Source: Elusimicrobiota bacterium (GTDB lineage: Bacteria; Elusimicrobiota; Endomicrobiia; Endomicrobiales; Endomicrobiaceae). Taken from it: DNA of 21,726 bases. Where the stretch lies: assembly GCA_031256695.1 (NCBI GenBank), contig JAIRQB010000021.1, positions 1 to 21,726 on the forward strand. Reading direction: 5' to 3'. How positions within the stretch are numbered: position 1 is the first letter of the stretch; each line of letters begins with the position of its first letter. Under the pieces are notes generated by a model. That model was not told where the DNA came from. It searched no databases and saw only the letters and a list, made by a program, of their open reading frames with translations. A program made the position numbers and the translations under genes. Positions 1-6,591 of the stretch are shown one piece after another.

Positions 1-126
1 CAAAACATAGTAATAGGCATAATTGTTGTAATAGCAATAGTTTTAGTAATTCGGCATTTTAAGAAAGGGCAATGCGATTGTTGCGGAGAAAAAAGCAAAT
101 GCGGTAAAAAAGGCAAGAATTCTTAA
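1..126 (+). CDS. FeoB-associated Cys-rich membrane protein (3' part)
   Basis: Frame 1 is open from the window edge to a TAA at 124-126 and encodes the last 41 residues of a small protein; the start lies outside. A hydrophobic helix of about 17 residues (rich in I, V, A) is followed by a basic stretch and a Cys cluster (CDCC, then a single Cys) with many Lys. This matches the FeoB-associated Cys-rich membrane peptides that usually follow feoB and accompany Fe(II) uptake. Family knowledge suggests a membrane-anchored metal-binding tail; the exact role is not established. The neighbour on the left, not visible, may be feoB. The gene ends 28 bases before the end of the convergent toxin gene. The call rests on the TM-plus-Cys pattern only. 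Confidence 0.6.
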   Translation, partial: QNIVIGIIVVIAIVLVIRHFKKGQCDCCGEKSKCGKKGKNS

Positions 127-154
127 TTGTTCAAAACAGCAAAAGCGCGACAAT

Positions 155-541
155 CTATTGTTTGATTGCAAATTTTTCATAAAACTCTATGAGAATATCT
201 TTCTTTATTTTCTCTTTTGCAATTTTCAGCGTTTCATTATAAATAGCCGTATTATCGCAATTTAGCGCATATCCGTTTATATCTAAAAAGACCAAAGATA
301 CCGCAAGAGATGTTCTTTTATTTCCATCAATAAAAGGAAGATTTTGGCTAATATAAAATAAATACGCCGCCGCCATTGCCGGTATAGTCTTATATAGATA
401 TTCGCCGTTGAAACTTGATTGAGGCATATATACGGCAGAACTCAATAAAATTAAATCTCTAACGCCGTATAATCCGCCGTATCTGCGTATTTGGTCTTGC
501 AATATAATCAAAACTTCATTTAAAGTTAAAAATTTAATCAT
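155..541 (-). CDS. doc: Doc/Fic-family toxin with altered active-site motif
   Basis: This 128-residue protein has the death-on-curing fold pattern. An N-terminal Gly-Gly-Leu-Tyr-Gly-Val-Arg-Asp segment (22-29) leads to a helix and then the Fic core at 67-77, N-L-P-F-I-D-G-N-K-R-T, followed by S-L-A and L-D-I-N-G-Y. Doc proteins phosphorylate EF-Tu using this motif, whose first residue is normally His (HPFxDGNKR). Here residue 68 is Leu, encoded by CTT (plus-strand bases 338-340); CAT would be His, one base away. Without the His the enzyme may be weak or inactive, or may have another role. The rest of the frame is intact and of normal Doc length. It lies two bases downstream of the antitoxin gene and is surely co-transcribed with it. 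Family assignment is firm; activity is uncertain. Confidence 0.85.
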   Translation of the reverse strand: MIKFLTLNEVLIILQDQIRRYGGLYGVRDLILLSSAVYMPQSSFNGEYLYKTIPAMAAAYLFYISQNLPFIDGNKRTSLAVSLVFLDINGYALNCDNTAIYNETLKIAKEKIKKDILIEFYEKFAIKQ

Positions 542-543
542 TT

Positions 544-771
544 TTACTCGGCAAGTTTCTTTAATATATTCCCATATTTTATATTGATTTTTTCAAGCGA
601 TTTTATTATGTCAGCCTCTTGCTTCATATCAGTTTGAGGCGACAATATTAAATTTTTCCCATCCGTATTTAATTCAAAAAACGTTTCGCTGTTTATATTG
701 AGCATTTCTAAAATAGGTTTATCTATTATCAAAGCAAGGCTGTTTCCGTGCCTGACGAGTTGTTTAATCAT
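544..771 (-). CDS. AbrB/MazE-like antitoxin
   Basis: A 75-residue protein with an N-terminal SpoVT/AbrB-type swapped-hairpin DNA-binding segment (about residues 4-45: V-R-H-G-N-S-L-A-L-I-I-D-K-P-I-L-E-M-L-N-I, with the usual G-N-S turn). A charged C-terminal tail (about 50-75) is the likely toxin-binding part. The ATG at 769-771 has a good AAAGGAG site upstream on the minus strand. It precedes the Doc-type toxin by two bases, the standard antitoxin-first order. Doc toxins usually pair with Phd; pairing with an AbrB/MazE-type partner is a less common arrangement. It probably binds its own promoter: an imperfect palindrome lies between the -35 and -10 boxes at 818-846. Function as antitoxin is inferred from the domain and neighbour. 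Confidence 0.8.
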   Translation of the reverse strand: MIKQLVRHGNSLALIIDKPILEMLNINSETFFELNTDGKNLILSPQTDMKQEADIIKSLEKINIKYGNILKKLAE

Positions 772-817
772 AATACGCTCCTTTTATAAGTTTATAGGCA
801 AGTCATTCTTTTCGCAT

Positions 818-846
818 ATCGTATTCACATTGTAGATACTTGTCAA
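818..846 (-). promoter_or_regulatory. Promoter and candidate operator of the antitoxin-toxin operon
   Basis: On the minus strand a consensus TTGACA (841-846) is followed after exactly 17 bases by TACGAT (818-823), 47 bases upstream of the antitoxin ATG. The spacer holds an imperfect inverted repeat at 821-839 (GTATTCACA / TGTAGATAC, 7 of 9 positions paired). This is a natural place for autorepression by the AbrB-like antitoxin. The promoter boxes are seen directly; the operator role is inferred. Confidence 0.65.
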
Positions 847-889
847 GCATTTTTTAATAAGTATTTTGCTTTTATCTTATTCAATTCTC

Positions 890-918
890 TTTACAGCAAA
901 ACTAAAAAAGTGTATATA
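890..918 (+). promoter_or_regulatory. Sigma70-type promoter of the small zinc-ribbon gene
   Basis: TTTACA at 890-895 and TATATA at 913-918 are separated by exactly 17 bases, with an expected transcript start near 925. The only gene directly downstream is the small zinc-ribbon gene at 973. The divergent antitoxin promoter lies about 45 bases away on the other strand. Confidence 0.6.
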
Positions 919-972
919 TAGCGCCTAAATCACGGCAGTTGGCAGTTAAATACACTATGAAAGGAGAATCAT

Positions 973-1122
973 ATGGCTCAGGCAAGATGTATGAAATGCA
1001 AAAAACAAGTTGAGGTTAAAGACCCGCAAGATGTAGTAATGAAAAATGGTATGAAGGCAGTTTCAGGCGTCTGCCCCGATTGCGGGACAAAAGTGTTTAA
1101 AATTGTAGGCAAAGGCAAATAA
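973..1122 (+). CDS. Small DUF5679-like zinc-ribbon protein
   Basis: A 49-residue basic protein. It carries two CxxC knuckles, C-M-K-C at 6-9 and C-P-D-C at 34-37, about 25 residues apart, as in a zinc ribbon, and ends in a Lys/Gly-rich tail (F-K-I-V-G-K-G-K). The pattern (M-x-A-x-C-x-K-C ... K-N-G-x-x-A-x-x-G-x-C-P-x-C-G) matches the DUF5679 family, which has no assigned function. The start is fixed by AAAGGAG at about 959-965, eight bases before the ATG. A clear promoter lies upstream (890-918) and a long-stem hairpin with a T-run follows (1140-1214), so it is probably its own transcription unit. Nucleic-acid or ribosome binding would fit its charge and size, but that is a guess. Confidence 0.8.
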   Translation: MAQARCMKCKKQVEVKDPQDVVMKNGMKAVSGVCPDCGTKVFKIVGKGK

Positions 1123-1139
1123 AAGTTTCCTTTAAAAAG

Positions 1140-1214
1140 CGGAGTTGACTAATAAATAAGGCAAGGCGCGCGCAAAGCGTCGCAAAAACCTAAAAAGTCA
1201 ACTCCGTTATTTTT
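1140..1214 (+). terminator. Large-loop hairpin terminator with nested inner hairpin
   Basis: A perfect 11-base inverted repeat (CGGAGTTGACT at 1140-1150, AGTCAACTCCG at 1196-1206) encloses 45 bases and is followed by a T-rich run (1207-1214). Inside the loop a second GC-rich hairpin can form around 1167-1184 (GCG, bulged C, GCGC, loop AAA, GCGT, CGC). It sits just after the small zinc-ribbon gene and about 30 bases before tex. It could be a plain terminator or a terminator/attenuator read by tex transcripts. Confidence 0.6.
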
Positions 1215-1243
1215 TTGCTTTATTTTTAACATTGGAGTTATTT

Positions 1244-3397
1244 ATGAATGGACAAACAATAATAAATTGGATTTGCGAGGATTTAAACTTGCCGCAAGGC
1301 GGAGTATCCAATACTGTGTCAATGTTAAGTCAAGGCGATACTGTGCCTTTTATATCAAGATACCGCAAAGAAAAAACGGGCAATCTCACAGAAGTAAATG
1401 TCAGGGATATTGATGAAAAACTGCAATACTATATAGAACTTACAGCGCGCAAAGAGACAATTTTAAACAGCATAGAGGAGCAAAAAAAACTCACTCCTCA
1501 ACTAAAAAAAGAAATAGAGGATTGTAAAGAAAAGACAAAGTTAGAGGATATTTACCTGCCGTATAAGCCTAAAAAGCAAACTAAAGCGACTGTTGCAAAA
1601 GAGGCTGGTTTAGAGCCGCTCGCTATAATGATTATGGAACAAAAAATCTCTATGAAAGAGAATCGCCAAAAGATACTTGAAGGCTTCTTAAACCCTAAAA
1701 AAGGCATAGATGATATAGAGAAAGCCGTAAGCGGCGCTATTGACATTGTAGCCGAGCAAATTTCAGACACTCCCGCTATAAGAGGTTTAATACGCAATTT
1801 CATTTTAAATACGGGCGCTATGCGTTCTAAAGTTACAAAAGCGGCTCAAGATATAAAGACTAAATATGAAATGTATTACGATTACAATGAAAGTTTAAAA
1901 ACTATAGCGGGGCATAGGCTTTTGGCAATAAGGCGCGGGACAAAAGAGAAAGTTTTATCTTGGAAAATTGTCATAGATGAAGAGCAGGCTGTAGAATTGA
2001 TTTTGGCGCAAGTAGCCGTCAATAACCGTTCTCTTTTTTACCCTGAACTTTTTATCTCTGTAAAAACCGCTTTTGACAGGCATTTATATACTTCTTTGCA
2101 GGCTGAAATTTTTGTCTCTAAAATGGAGGATGCAGACAGAGAGGCTATAAATGTTTTCGCATTAAACGCCAAAAATATATTGCTGGCGCCGCCTGCGGGG
2201 CATAAAATAATTATGGGCATAGACCCGGGTTTTAGAACGGGCTGCAAAACGGTAGTGATAGACTCAAACGGCAATTTTAAAGAATATCACAGCATTTTTC
2301 CCCATCAGCCTGAAAACAGAACAAAAGAAGCGGAAGAAATTTTATTGGATTTAATAGAGGAATATGATGTTGAACTCATAGCAATCGGCAATGGAACTGC
2401 CTCAAAAGAAACTGTCTCTTTTGTAAGCGGGGTAATAGAGAGAAATAATTTAAACAGCAAGGTTGTAATAGTCAGCGAAGCGGGCGCTTCAGTTTATTCA
2501 GCCTCGCCTCTTGCCGTTGAGGAATTTCCAAATTTAGATGTGACTGTCCGCGGCGCTATAAGCATAGCGCGCCGCCTGCAAGACCCTCTTGCAGAACTTG
2601 TAAAAATTGAGCCTAAATCAATAGGGGTGGGGCAATATCAGCACGATGTAAATCAAGTCCATTTAAAGAAACAACTTGACGCTACAGTTGAGTCTGCCGT
2701 AAATTTTGTAGGCGTCAATTTAAATTCCGCCTCTGTTGAATTATTGTCATATGTCGCAGGCATTGGAAAAACTACGGCAAAAAATATAGTCAATTTTAGG
2801 ATGGAAAACGGCTCTTTTAGCGGCAAAATGGATTTAAAAAGGACTCCTTCTTTAGGAGAGAAGACTTTTACTCAATGCGCGGGTTTTTTGAGGATACCGG
2901 GGTCGGAAAATCCCCTTGACAATTCCGCCATTCACCCTGAAAATTATGCAATAGTTGAAAAAATGGCAAGCGACCTTTCCGTTGACATCGGCGGTTTGAT
3001 AGGCAATGAGACGCTAATTAGCAAAATTAAAATCAACGATTATGTTACAGACAGCGCGGGGCTTTTAACTCTCGCCGATATTATCAGCGAATTAAAAAAG
3101 CCGGGTTTTGACCCCAGAAAAGATTTCTCAAATATAGAATTTGACTCAAGTATCAATGAAATTTCTGATTTAAAAGAGGATATGATTTTAGACGGGGTAG
3201 TTACAAATGTGGCAAATTTCGGCGCTTTTGTAGATATTGGCGTCCATCAAGACGGCTTAATACATATTTCAAAATTGAGTTCAAAGTTTGTAAAAGACCC
3301 TCAAAGCGTCGTCTCAGTAGGCGACAGAATAAAGGTTAGAGTTTTAAAAGTTGACCCTGAACTTAAAAGAATCAGTTTAGAAAACGCGGGCAAATAA
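1244..3397 (+). CDS. tex: Tex-family RNA-binding transcription accessory protein
   Basis: A 717-residue protein with the full Tex layout: helical N-terminal region, YqgF/RNase H-like domain from about residue 322 (I-M-G-I-D-P-G-F-R-T-G), helix-hairpin-helix region near 500 (Y-V-A-G-I-G-K-T-T-A-K-N-I), and a C-terminal S1 RNA-binding domain at about 645-715 (G-V-V-T-N-V-A-N-F-G-A-F-V-D-I-G, then D-G-L-I-H-I-S). Tex/Spt6-like proteins bind nucleic acids and affect transcription and RNA turnover. I chose the ATG at 1244 because GGAG at 1234-1237 precedes it at correct spacing; an in-frame TTG at 1232 overlaps that ribosome site and is unlikely. Length is normal. It ends at a bidirectional terminator facing the TRAP operon. 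No operon partner is visible. Confidence 0.95.
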   Translation: MNGQTIINWICEDLNLPQGGVSNTVSMLSQGDTVPFISRYRKEKTGNLTEVNVRDIDEKLQYYIELTARKETILNSIEEQKKLTPQLKKEIEDCKEKTKLEDIYLPYKPKKQTKATVAKEAGLEPLAIMIMEQKISMKENRQKILEGFLNPKKGIDDIEKAVSGAIDIVAEQISDTPAIRGLIRNFILNTGAMRSKVTKAAQDIKTKYEMYYDYNESLKTIAGHRLLAIRRGTKEKVLSWKIVIDEEQAVELILAQVAVNNRSLFYPELFISVKTAFDRHLYTSLQAEIFVSKMEDADREAINVFALNAKNILLAPPAGHKIIMGIDPGFRTGCKTVVIDSNGNFKEYHSIFPHQPENRTKEAEEILLDLIEEYDVELIAIGNGTASKETVSFVSGVIERNNLNSKVVIVSEAGASVYSASPLAVEEFPNLDVTVRGAISIARRLQDPLAELVKIEPKSIGVGQYQHDVNQVHLKKQLDATVESAVNFVGVNLNSASVELLSYVAGIGKTTAKNIVNFRMENGSFSGKMDLKRTPSLGEKTFTQCAGFLRIPGSENPLDNSAIHPENYAIVEKMASDLSVDIGGLIGNETLISKIKINDYVTDSAGLLTLADIISELKKPGFDPRKDFSNIEFDSSINEISDLKEDMILDGVVTNVANFGAFVDIGVHQDGLIHISKLSSKFVKDPQSVVSVGDRIKVRVLKVDPELKRISLENAGK

Positions 3398-3416
3398 ATT
3401 TTTTAATTTCTGAAAT

Positions 3417-3454
3417 AAAAAAAGCCCCTGATATAATTATCAGGGGCTTTTTTT
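3417..3454. terminator. Bidirectional Rho-independent terminator between tex and the TRAP operons
   Basis: A perfect 10-base stem (GCCCCTGATA 3424-3433, TATCAGGGGC 3438-3447) with a TAAT loop is flanked by an A-run on the left and a T-run on the right, so it works in both directions. It stops tex on the plus strand and the dctP-Q-M transcript on the minus strand. Confidence 0.93.
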
Positions 3455-3484
3455 ATTATAAATTGCCGCATTGAGATAAAACTC

Positions 3485-4792
3485 TTATTGAACTAAACCA
3501 AACATCCTCGGTATCCACATAGATATAGGCGATACATATGTTGTAAGCATTAAGGCTATGATTGTTACTAAAAAGAAAGGCAATAAATGTTTGAAAACGG
3601 ATTCTATAGTAACATTTGCTACTTTGCAGCCCGTAAAGAGAATAGTCCCCACAGGCGGAGTGATAGTGCCTATGCATAAATTCATAGTGATTATTATTCC
3701 AAATTGAACCGGGTCCATACCGAACTTTACGCACATAGGCAAAAATATAGGAGTAAAAATTAAAATTGCCGGAGTAGGGTCCATAGCCATACCTACTAAA
3801 AGCAAAATAATATTCATTATCAAAAGTATCGCATATGGATTTTGAGTAAAGCCGAGAAGGGCATTGGCTATAATCTCTGGAATATGCGTATACGCCATTA
3901 CAAAACTCATTATAAGGGAGACGCTTATCATAAAAAGAATTATTACAGTAGTCTCTGCTGTGCTTAAAAGGATATGTTTAATTTTCTTTAAATCTATATT
4001 CTTATAAACGATGCCTAAAAATAGAGAATAACAAACCGCTATAGCGCTGCCCTCTGTGGCTGTAAAAATCCCCGCTAAAATACCGCCTATTACTATTACA
4101 ATCAAAAGCAAACTCGGCACAGCGGTGAGTATAGTTTTGACCGCAACAGGCAAGGGAACTCTTTCTTCTGACTTATAGCCGCGTCTTTTGGCAATAATAG
4201 CGACTAAAATCATACAGAAAACGCCCCATAAAATACCGGGCAAATAGCCCGCTAAAAACAATGCTGAAACTGAAACGCTCCCTGCCACAGTGGAATAGAC
4301 GATTAATGTATTAGAAGGCGGGATTAACATTCCCGTAGGCGCAGTGCAGATATTTACTGCCGCGGCGAAATTAGGGTCATAGCCGTCTTTTTTCTCAAGA
4401 GGTCCTATTGTCCCGCCGATAGCGGCAGCCGCAGCCGCTCCTGAGCCGCTTAAAGCGCCAAAGAGCATATTTGCGATGATATTTGTTTGAGCCAAAGGCG
4501 CAGGCATTCTGCCCGCTAAAACTTTAGCGCAATTTACAAGTCTTATGGCAATGCCGCCGTTATTCATTATATTTCCCGCCAAAACGAAAAACGGTATTGC
4601 CATAAGAGGAAAAGAATTTGCGCCTGAAAACATTTTTTGAGCGCTTGTCATCATAGCGGCATTTAAAGACATAAAAGCCGTCATAGCAAGAGCAGACCCC
4701 AAACCTATGCTTATGGCTATCGGAACGCCTATCGCCAACATTATCACTATGCTAACTACCATAATCAGCCCTGCCAAAACAGCCGCATCCAT
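3485..4792 (-). CDS. dctM: TRAP transporter large membrane subunit DctM (operon 1)
   Basis: A 435-residue, strongly hydrophobic protein with about 12 membrane segments typical of DctM, the ion-coupled permease of TRAP transporters. Family signatures include P-F-F-V-L-A-G-N-I-M-N near 66-76, G-A-L-S-G-S-G-A-A-A-A-A-A-I-G near 112-126, I-P-P-S-N-T-L-I-V-Y near 157-166, and the C-terminal P-T-P-A-I-L-I-F-T-P-I-F-L-P with T-I-T-P-P-V-G. It would drive uptake of a substrate delivered by the adjacent lipoprotein, using an ion gradient. The ATG at 4790-4792 has a strong GGGAGG site and lies 16 bases after dctQ. It is the last gene of its operon, followed by a terminator. It is roughly two-thirds identical by eye to the DctM at 6592-7899. 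Substrate unknown. Confidence 0.95.
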   Translation of the reverse strand: MDAAVLAGLIMVVSIVIMLAIGVPIAISIGLGSALAMTAFMSLNAAMMTSAQKMFSGANSFPLMAIPFFVLAGNIMNNGGIAIRLVNCAKVLAGRMPAPLAQTNIIANMLFGALSGSGAAAAAAIGGTIGPLEKKDGYDPNFAAAVNICTAPTGMLIPPSNTLIVYSTVAGSVSVSALFLAGYLPGILWGVFCMILVAIIAKRRGYKSEERVPLPVAVKTILTAVPSLLLIVIVIGGILAGIFTATEGSAIAVCYSLFLGIVYKNIDLKKIKHILLSTAETTVIILFMISVSLIMSFVMAYTHIPEIIANALLGFTQNPYAILLIMNIILLLVGMAMDPTPAILIFTPIFLPMCVKFGMDPVQFGIIITMNLCIGTITPPVGTILFTGCKVANVTIESVFKHLLPFFLVTIIALMLTTYVSPISMWIPRMFGLVQ

Positions 4793-4808
4793 AATGCCTC
4801 CCTTATAG

Positions 4809-5282
4809 TTAACTCTTTAATTGTTGATATAAATCTATTTCATTGCATATAAAATAAAAAAACATAAGGCAGCCCGCTATCGGCAAAGAGGCGTAAATAT
4901 ATCCCATTGGAATTTGCATAGACGGGTCTAACTGTATCATCTGACGAGCGGCGTATACACGCCCGCCGTATATCATTACAAAAACAGCAAAAAGCATAAT
5001 AAGAAATTCAGAAAGCATTTCAATGCTGATTTTTATTTTTATAGGAAATTTGTCGCGTATAAAGCCGAGGTTCATATGCCCCCGTTTTCCAAACACATAT
5101 GCGCCGCCGAAACAAGTAAGCCAGACAAATAAATATCTTGCCAAAGCCTCAGATATGGCGCTTGGGTCATTTAAAAAATAACGGGTGACAACTTGATATG
5201 TCACCAAAACAGTCATTACCGCTACTATAACAATGCAAAACCATTGCAAAACTTTATCAACTACGCTCTTTATAGATTTCAT
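4809..5282 (-). CDS. dctQ: TRAP transporter small membrane subunit DctQ (operon 1)
   Basis: A 157-residue protein with four predicted membrane helices (about 12-32, 45-64, 85-106 and 128-147), the DctQ plan. The family motif T-R-Y-F-L-N around 33-38 is followed by S-E-A-L-A-R-Y-L-F-V-W-L and then G-H-M-N. DctQ pairs with DctM in the inner membrane and is needed for transport. The ATG at 5280-5282 is preceded by TAGGAG. It sits between dctP (about 100 bases upstream, with a hairpin in the gap) and dctM. The paralogue at 7911-8384 has the same length. Confidence 0.93.
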   Translation of the reverse strand: MKSIKSVVDKVLQWFCIVIVAVMTVLVTYQVVTRYFLNDPSAISEALARYLFVWLTCFGGAYVFGKRGHMNLGFIRDKFPIKIKISIEMLSEFLIMLFAVFVMIYGGRVYAARQMIQLDPSMQIPMGYIYASLPIAGCLMFFYFICNEIDLYQQLKS

Positions 5283-5330
5283 AAAAGGCTCCTATAAGGC
5301 TCAAATTTATCCTAACTTTTATCACAGTTA

Positions 5331-5367
5331 TTAAGAGGGACGGCTTTTTGCGAGCCGTCCCTCTTAA
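5331..5367 (-). promoter_or_regulatory. Strong hairpin between dctP and dctQ (operon 1)
   Basis: A perfect 15-base inverted repeat (5331-5345 and 5353-5367) with a 7-base loop lies 18 bases after the dctP stop codon. In the direction of transcription (minus) it is not followed by a T-run, so it looks less like a full terminator than a stem that protects the dctP message end and lets dctP be made in excess over the membrane subunits. That role is inferred from position. Confidence 0.7.
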
Positions 5368-5385
5368 AGCAGCGTCAAAAACTAA

Positions 5386-6372
5386 CTATTTTGCAGCCTT
5401 TATGTCGTTATAGAGTTTCCTTTTTTCAGGAGTATTTAAAGTTTTGTTGACTACGCCTGCAAAATTCTTTGTAAATACTGAAGCGTCAAAATCATCTATG
5501 AATTTAGCGCCTTTTTCCTCAGCGGCTTTCTTTGAGGTATTGGCTTTTTCTAAGAAGATTGAAAACGCTTTAGCGATGGTCTCTTTTATAAGTTTGTCAA
5601 AAATAGCCTTATGCTCTGGGCTTAAAGATTCATATGCGTCCTTATTTATGACAAGAATGTCAGGTATCATAAAGTGTTTTGTATAAGAATACACAGGCGC
5701 GACTTCATATTGCTTTAAGTCAAAATAAGTGACCTCATTGTTTTCTGCGCCGTCTAACACTCCTTGCTGAATTGCCGTATAAACTTCGCCCTGCGACATA
5801 GGAACTGCTATACCGCCCATAGCGTTTATTACGTCAATCATAAGTTGAGATTGCTGAACGCGGATTTTCATACCCTTTAAGTCTGCGGGAGAGCGGACAG
5901 GTTTCTTTCCATAGATATTTCTAACTCCCGCGTGAACTGCCGCGATAGTGTAGAAATTATTCTTGACCGTGCTTTTAAACAAGTCGTCAAGTATGCCGCT
6001 TGTATATGCCGCCTGTTGATGCTCTGCGCTTCTGTATAAACCAGGGAGAGCCAAAACAGCAAAATCCGGATTTACGGCTTCAACGATAGGATTTCCAAGC
6101 ATAGCCATTTGAATTACTCCGTTTTGCAGAGATTCAAAAGCCTCTTTCTGATTTCCTAAAAGTTCATTAGGATTTACTTCAATTTTATAAGCGCCGTTTG
6201 TAGCCTTATAGAATTCTTCGCCTAGCCAAGTAAGAGCCTGAGCCTGCGGATGGTCTATAGTTTGATTGAAAGCGAGTTTCCAAACTGTAGTTTTAGGCTT
6301 GCTGCCGCCTCCGCACCCGACAATAGCGAATGCTAATGCCGCTGCTACTGAGAATACTGCTAATTTCCTCAT
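5386..6372 (-). CDS. dctP: TRAP substrate-binding lipoprotein DctP (operon 1)
   Basis: A 328-residue DctP-family binding protein. The N-terminus is a lipoprotein signal: basic start, hydrophobic core, then lipobox I-V-G-C with the lipid-bearing Cys at residue 20, followed by Gly-Gly-Gly. The mature part carries the family core K-G-M-K-I-R-V with Arg171, the conserved residue that normally holds the substrate carboxylate, and the segment ending G-V-L-D-G-A-E-N-N (about 204-212). An organic acid is therefore the likely substrate; which one cannot be read from sequence. I start at the ATG at 6370-6372, spaced five bases from GGAGG; an in-frame ATG at 6384 overlaps that site and is rejected. It heads the second dctPQM set and is about two-thirds identical to the DctP at 8457-9455. 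Confidence 0.94.
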   Translation of the reverse strand: MRKLAVFSVAAALAFAIVGCGGGSKPKTTVWKLAFNQTIDHPQAQALTWLGEEFYKATNGAYKIEVNPNELLGNQKEAFESLQNGVIQMAMLGNPIVEAVNPDFAVLALPGLYRSAEHQQAAYTSGILDDLFKSTVKNNFYTIAAVHAGVRNIYGKKPVRSPADLKGMKIRVQQSQLMIDVINAMGGIAVPMSQGEVYTAIQQGVLDGAENNEVTYFDLKQYEVAPVYSYTKHFMIPDILVINKDAYESLSPEHKAIFDKLIKETIAKAFSIFLEKANTSKKAAEEKGAKFIDDFDASVFTKNFAGVVNKTLNTPEKRKLYNDIKAAK

Positions 6373-6431
6373 TGTGTCCTCCATTTTATTGCCCTTTTAG
6401 GGCTATTTTAATTGCGGATTTTTTACCGCAA
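6373..6431 (-). promoter_or_regulatory. Conserved two-hairpin leader of dctP (operon 1)
   Basis: Read on the minus strand, a stem TTGCGG/CCGCAA (6412-6431, loop 8) is followed by TTAAAATA, a GCCC/GGGC mini-hairpin (6391-6403), and the GGAGG ribosome site. The same order and nearly the same sequence precede the other dctP at 9456-9514. Loop lengths differ between copies while arms are kept, which suggests an RNA element more than a fixed-spacing protein operator. The TTAAAAT block could also serve as a -10 box. Confidence 0.5.
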
Positions 6432-6591
6432 CTTTTGTCTTTACAAAACTGTTGTCTTTGCCGTTCTATTGCGCCGCTTTTTGAGTAAGAACGGATACTT
6501 GCGCCTACGGCGCTAAATTTTGCGCGAGTGTGACAACTAAAACTTTCGCTTTTTCGCTTATTGCCGCCGCCTTTTTTATTAACTCTTAAAA

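Noticed and set aside
1232..1243. TTG start giving four extra residues to Tex
   Set aside because: It overlaps the GGAG ribosome site that serves the ATG at 1244.
3456..3734. Minus-strand frame overlapping the dctM 3' end, similar to a frame at 6386-6841
   Set aside because: Both lie in another frame of the two paralogous dctM genes; their likeness follows from the paralogy. No ribosome sites.
6373..6384. Upstream ATG for the first DctP
   Set aside because: This ATG is part of the ribosome-binding sequence; starting at 6372 gives a normal lipoprotein signal matching the paralogue.
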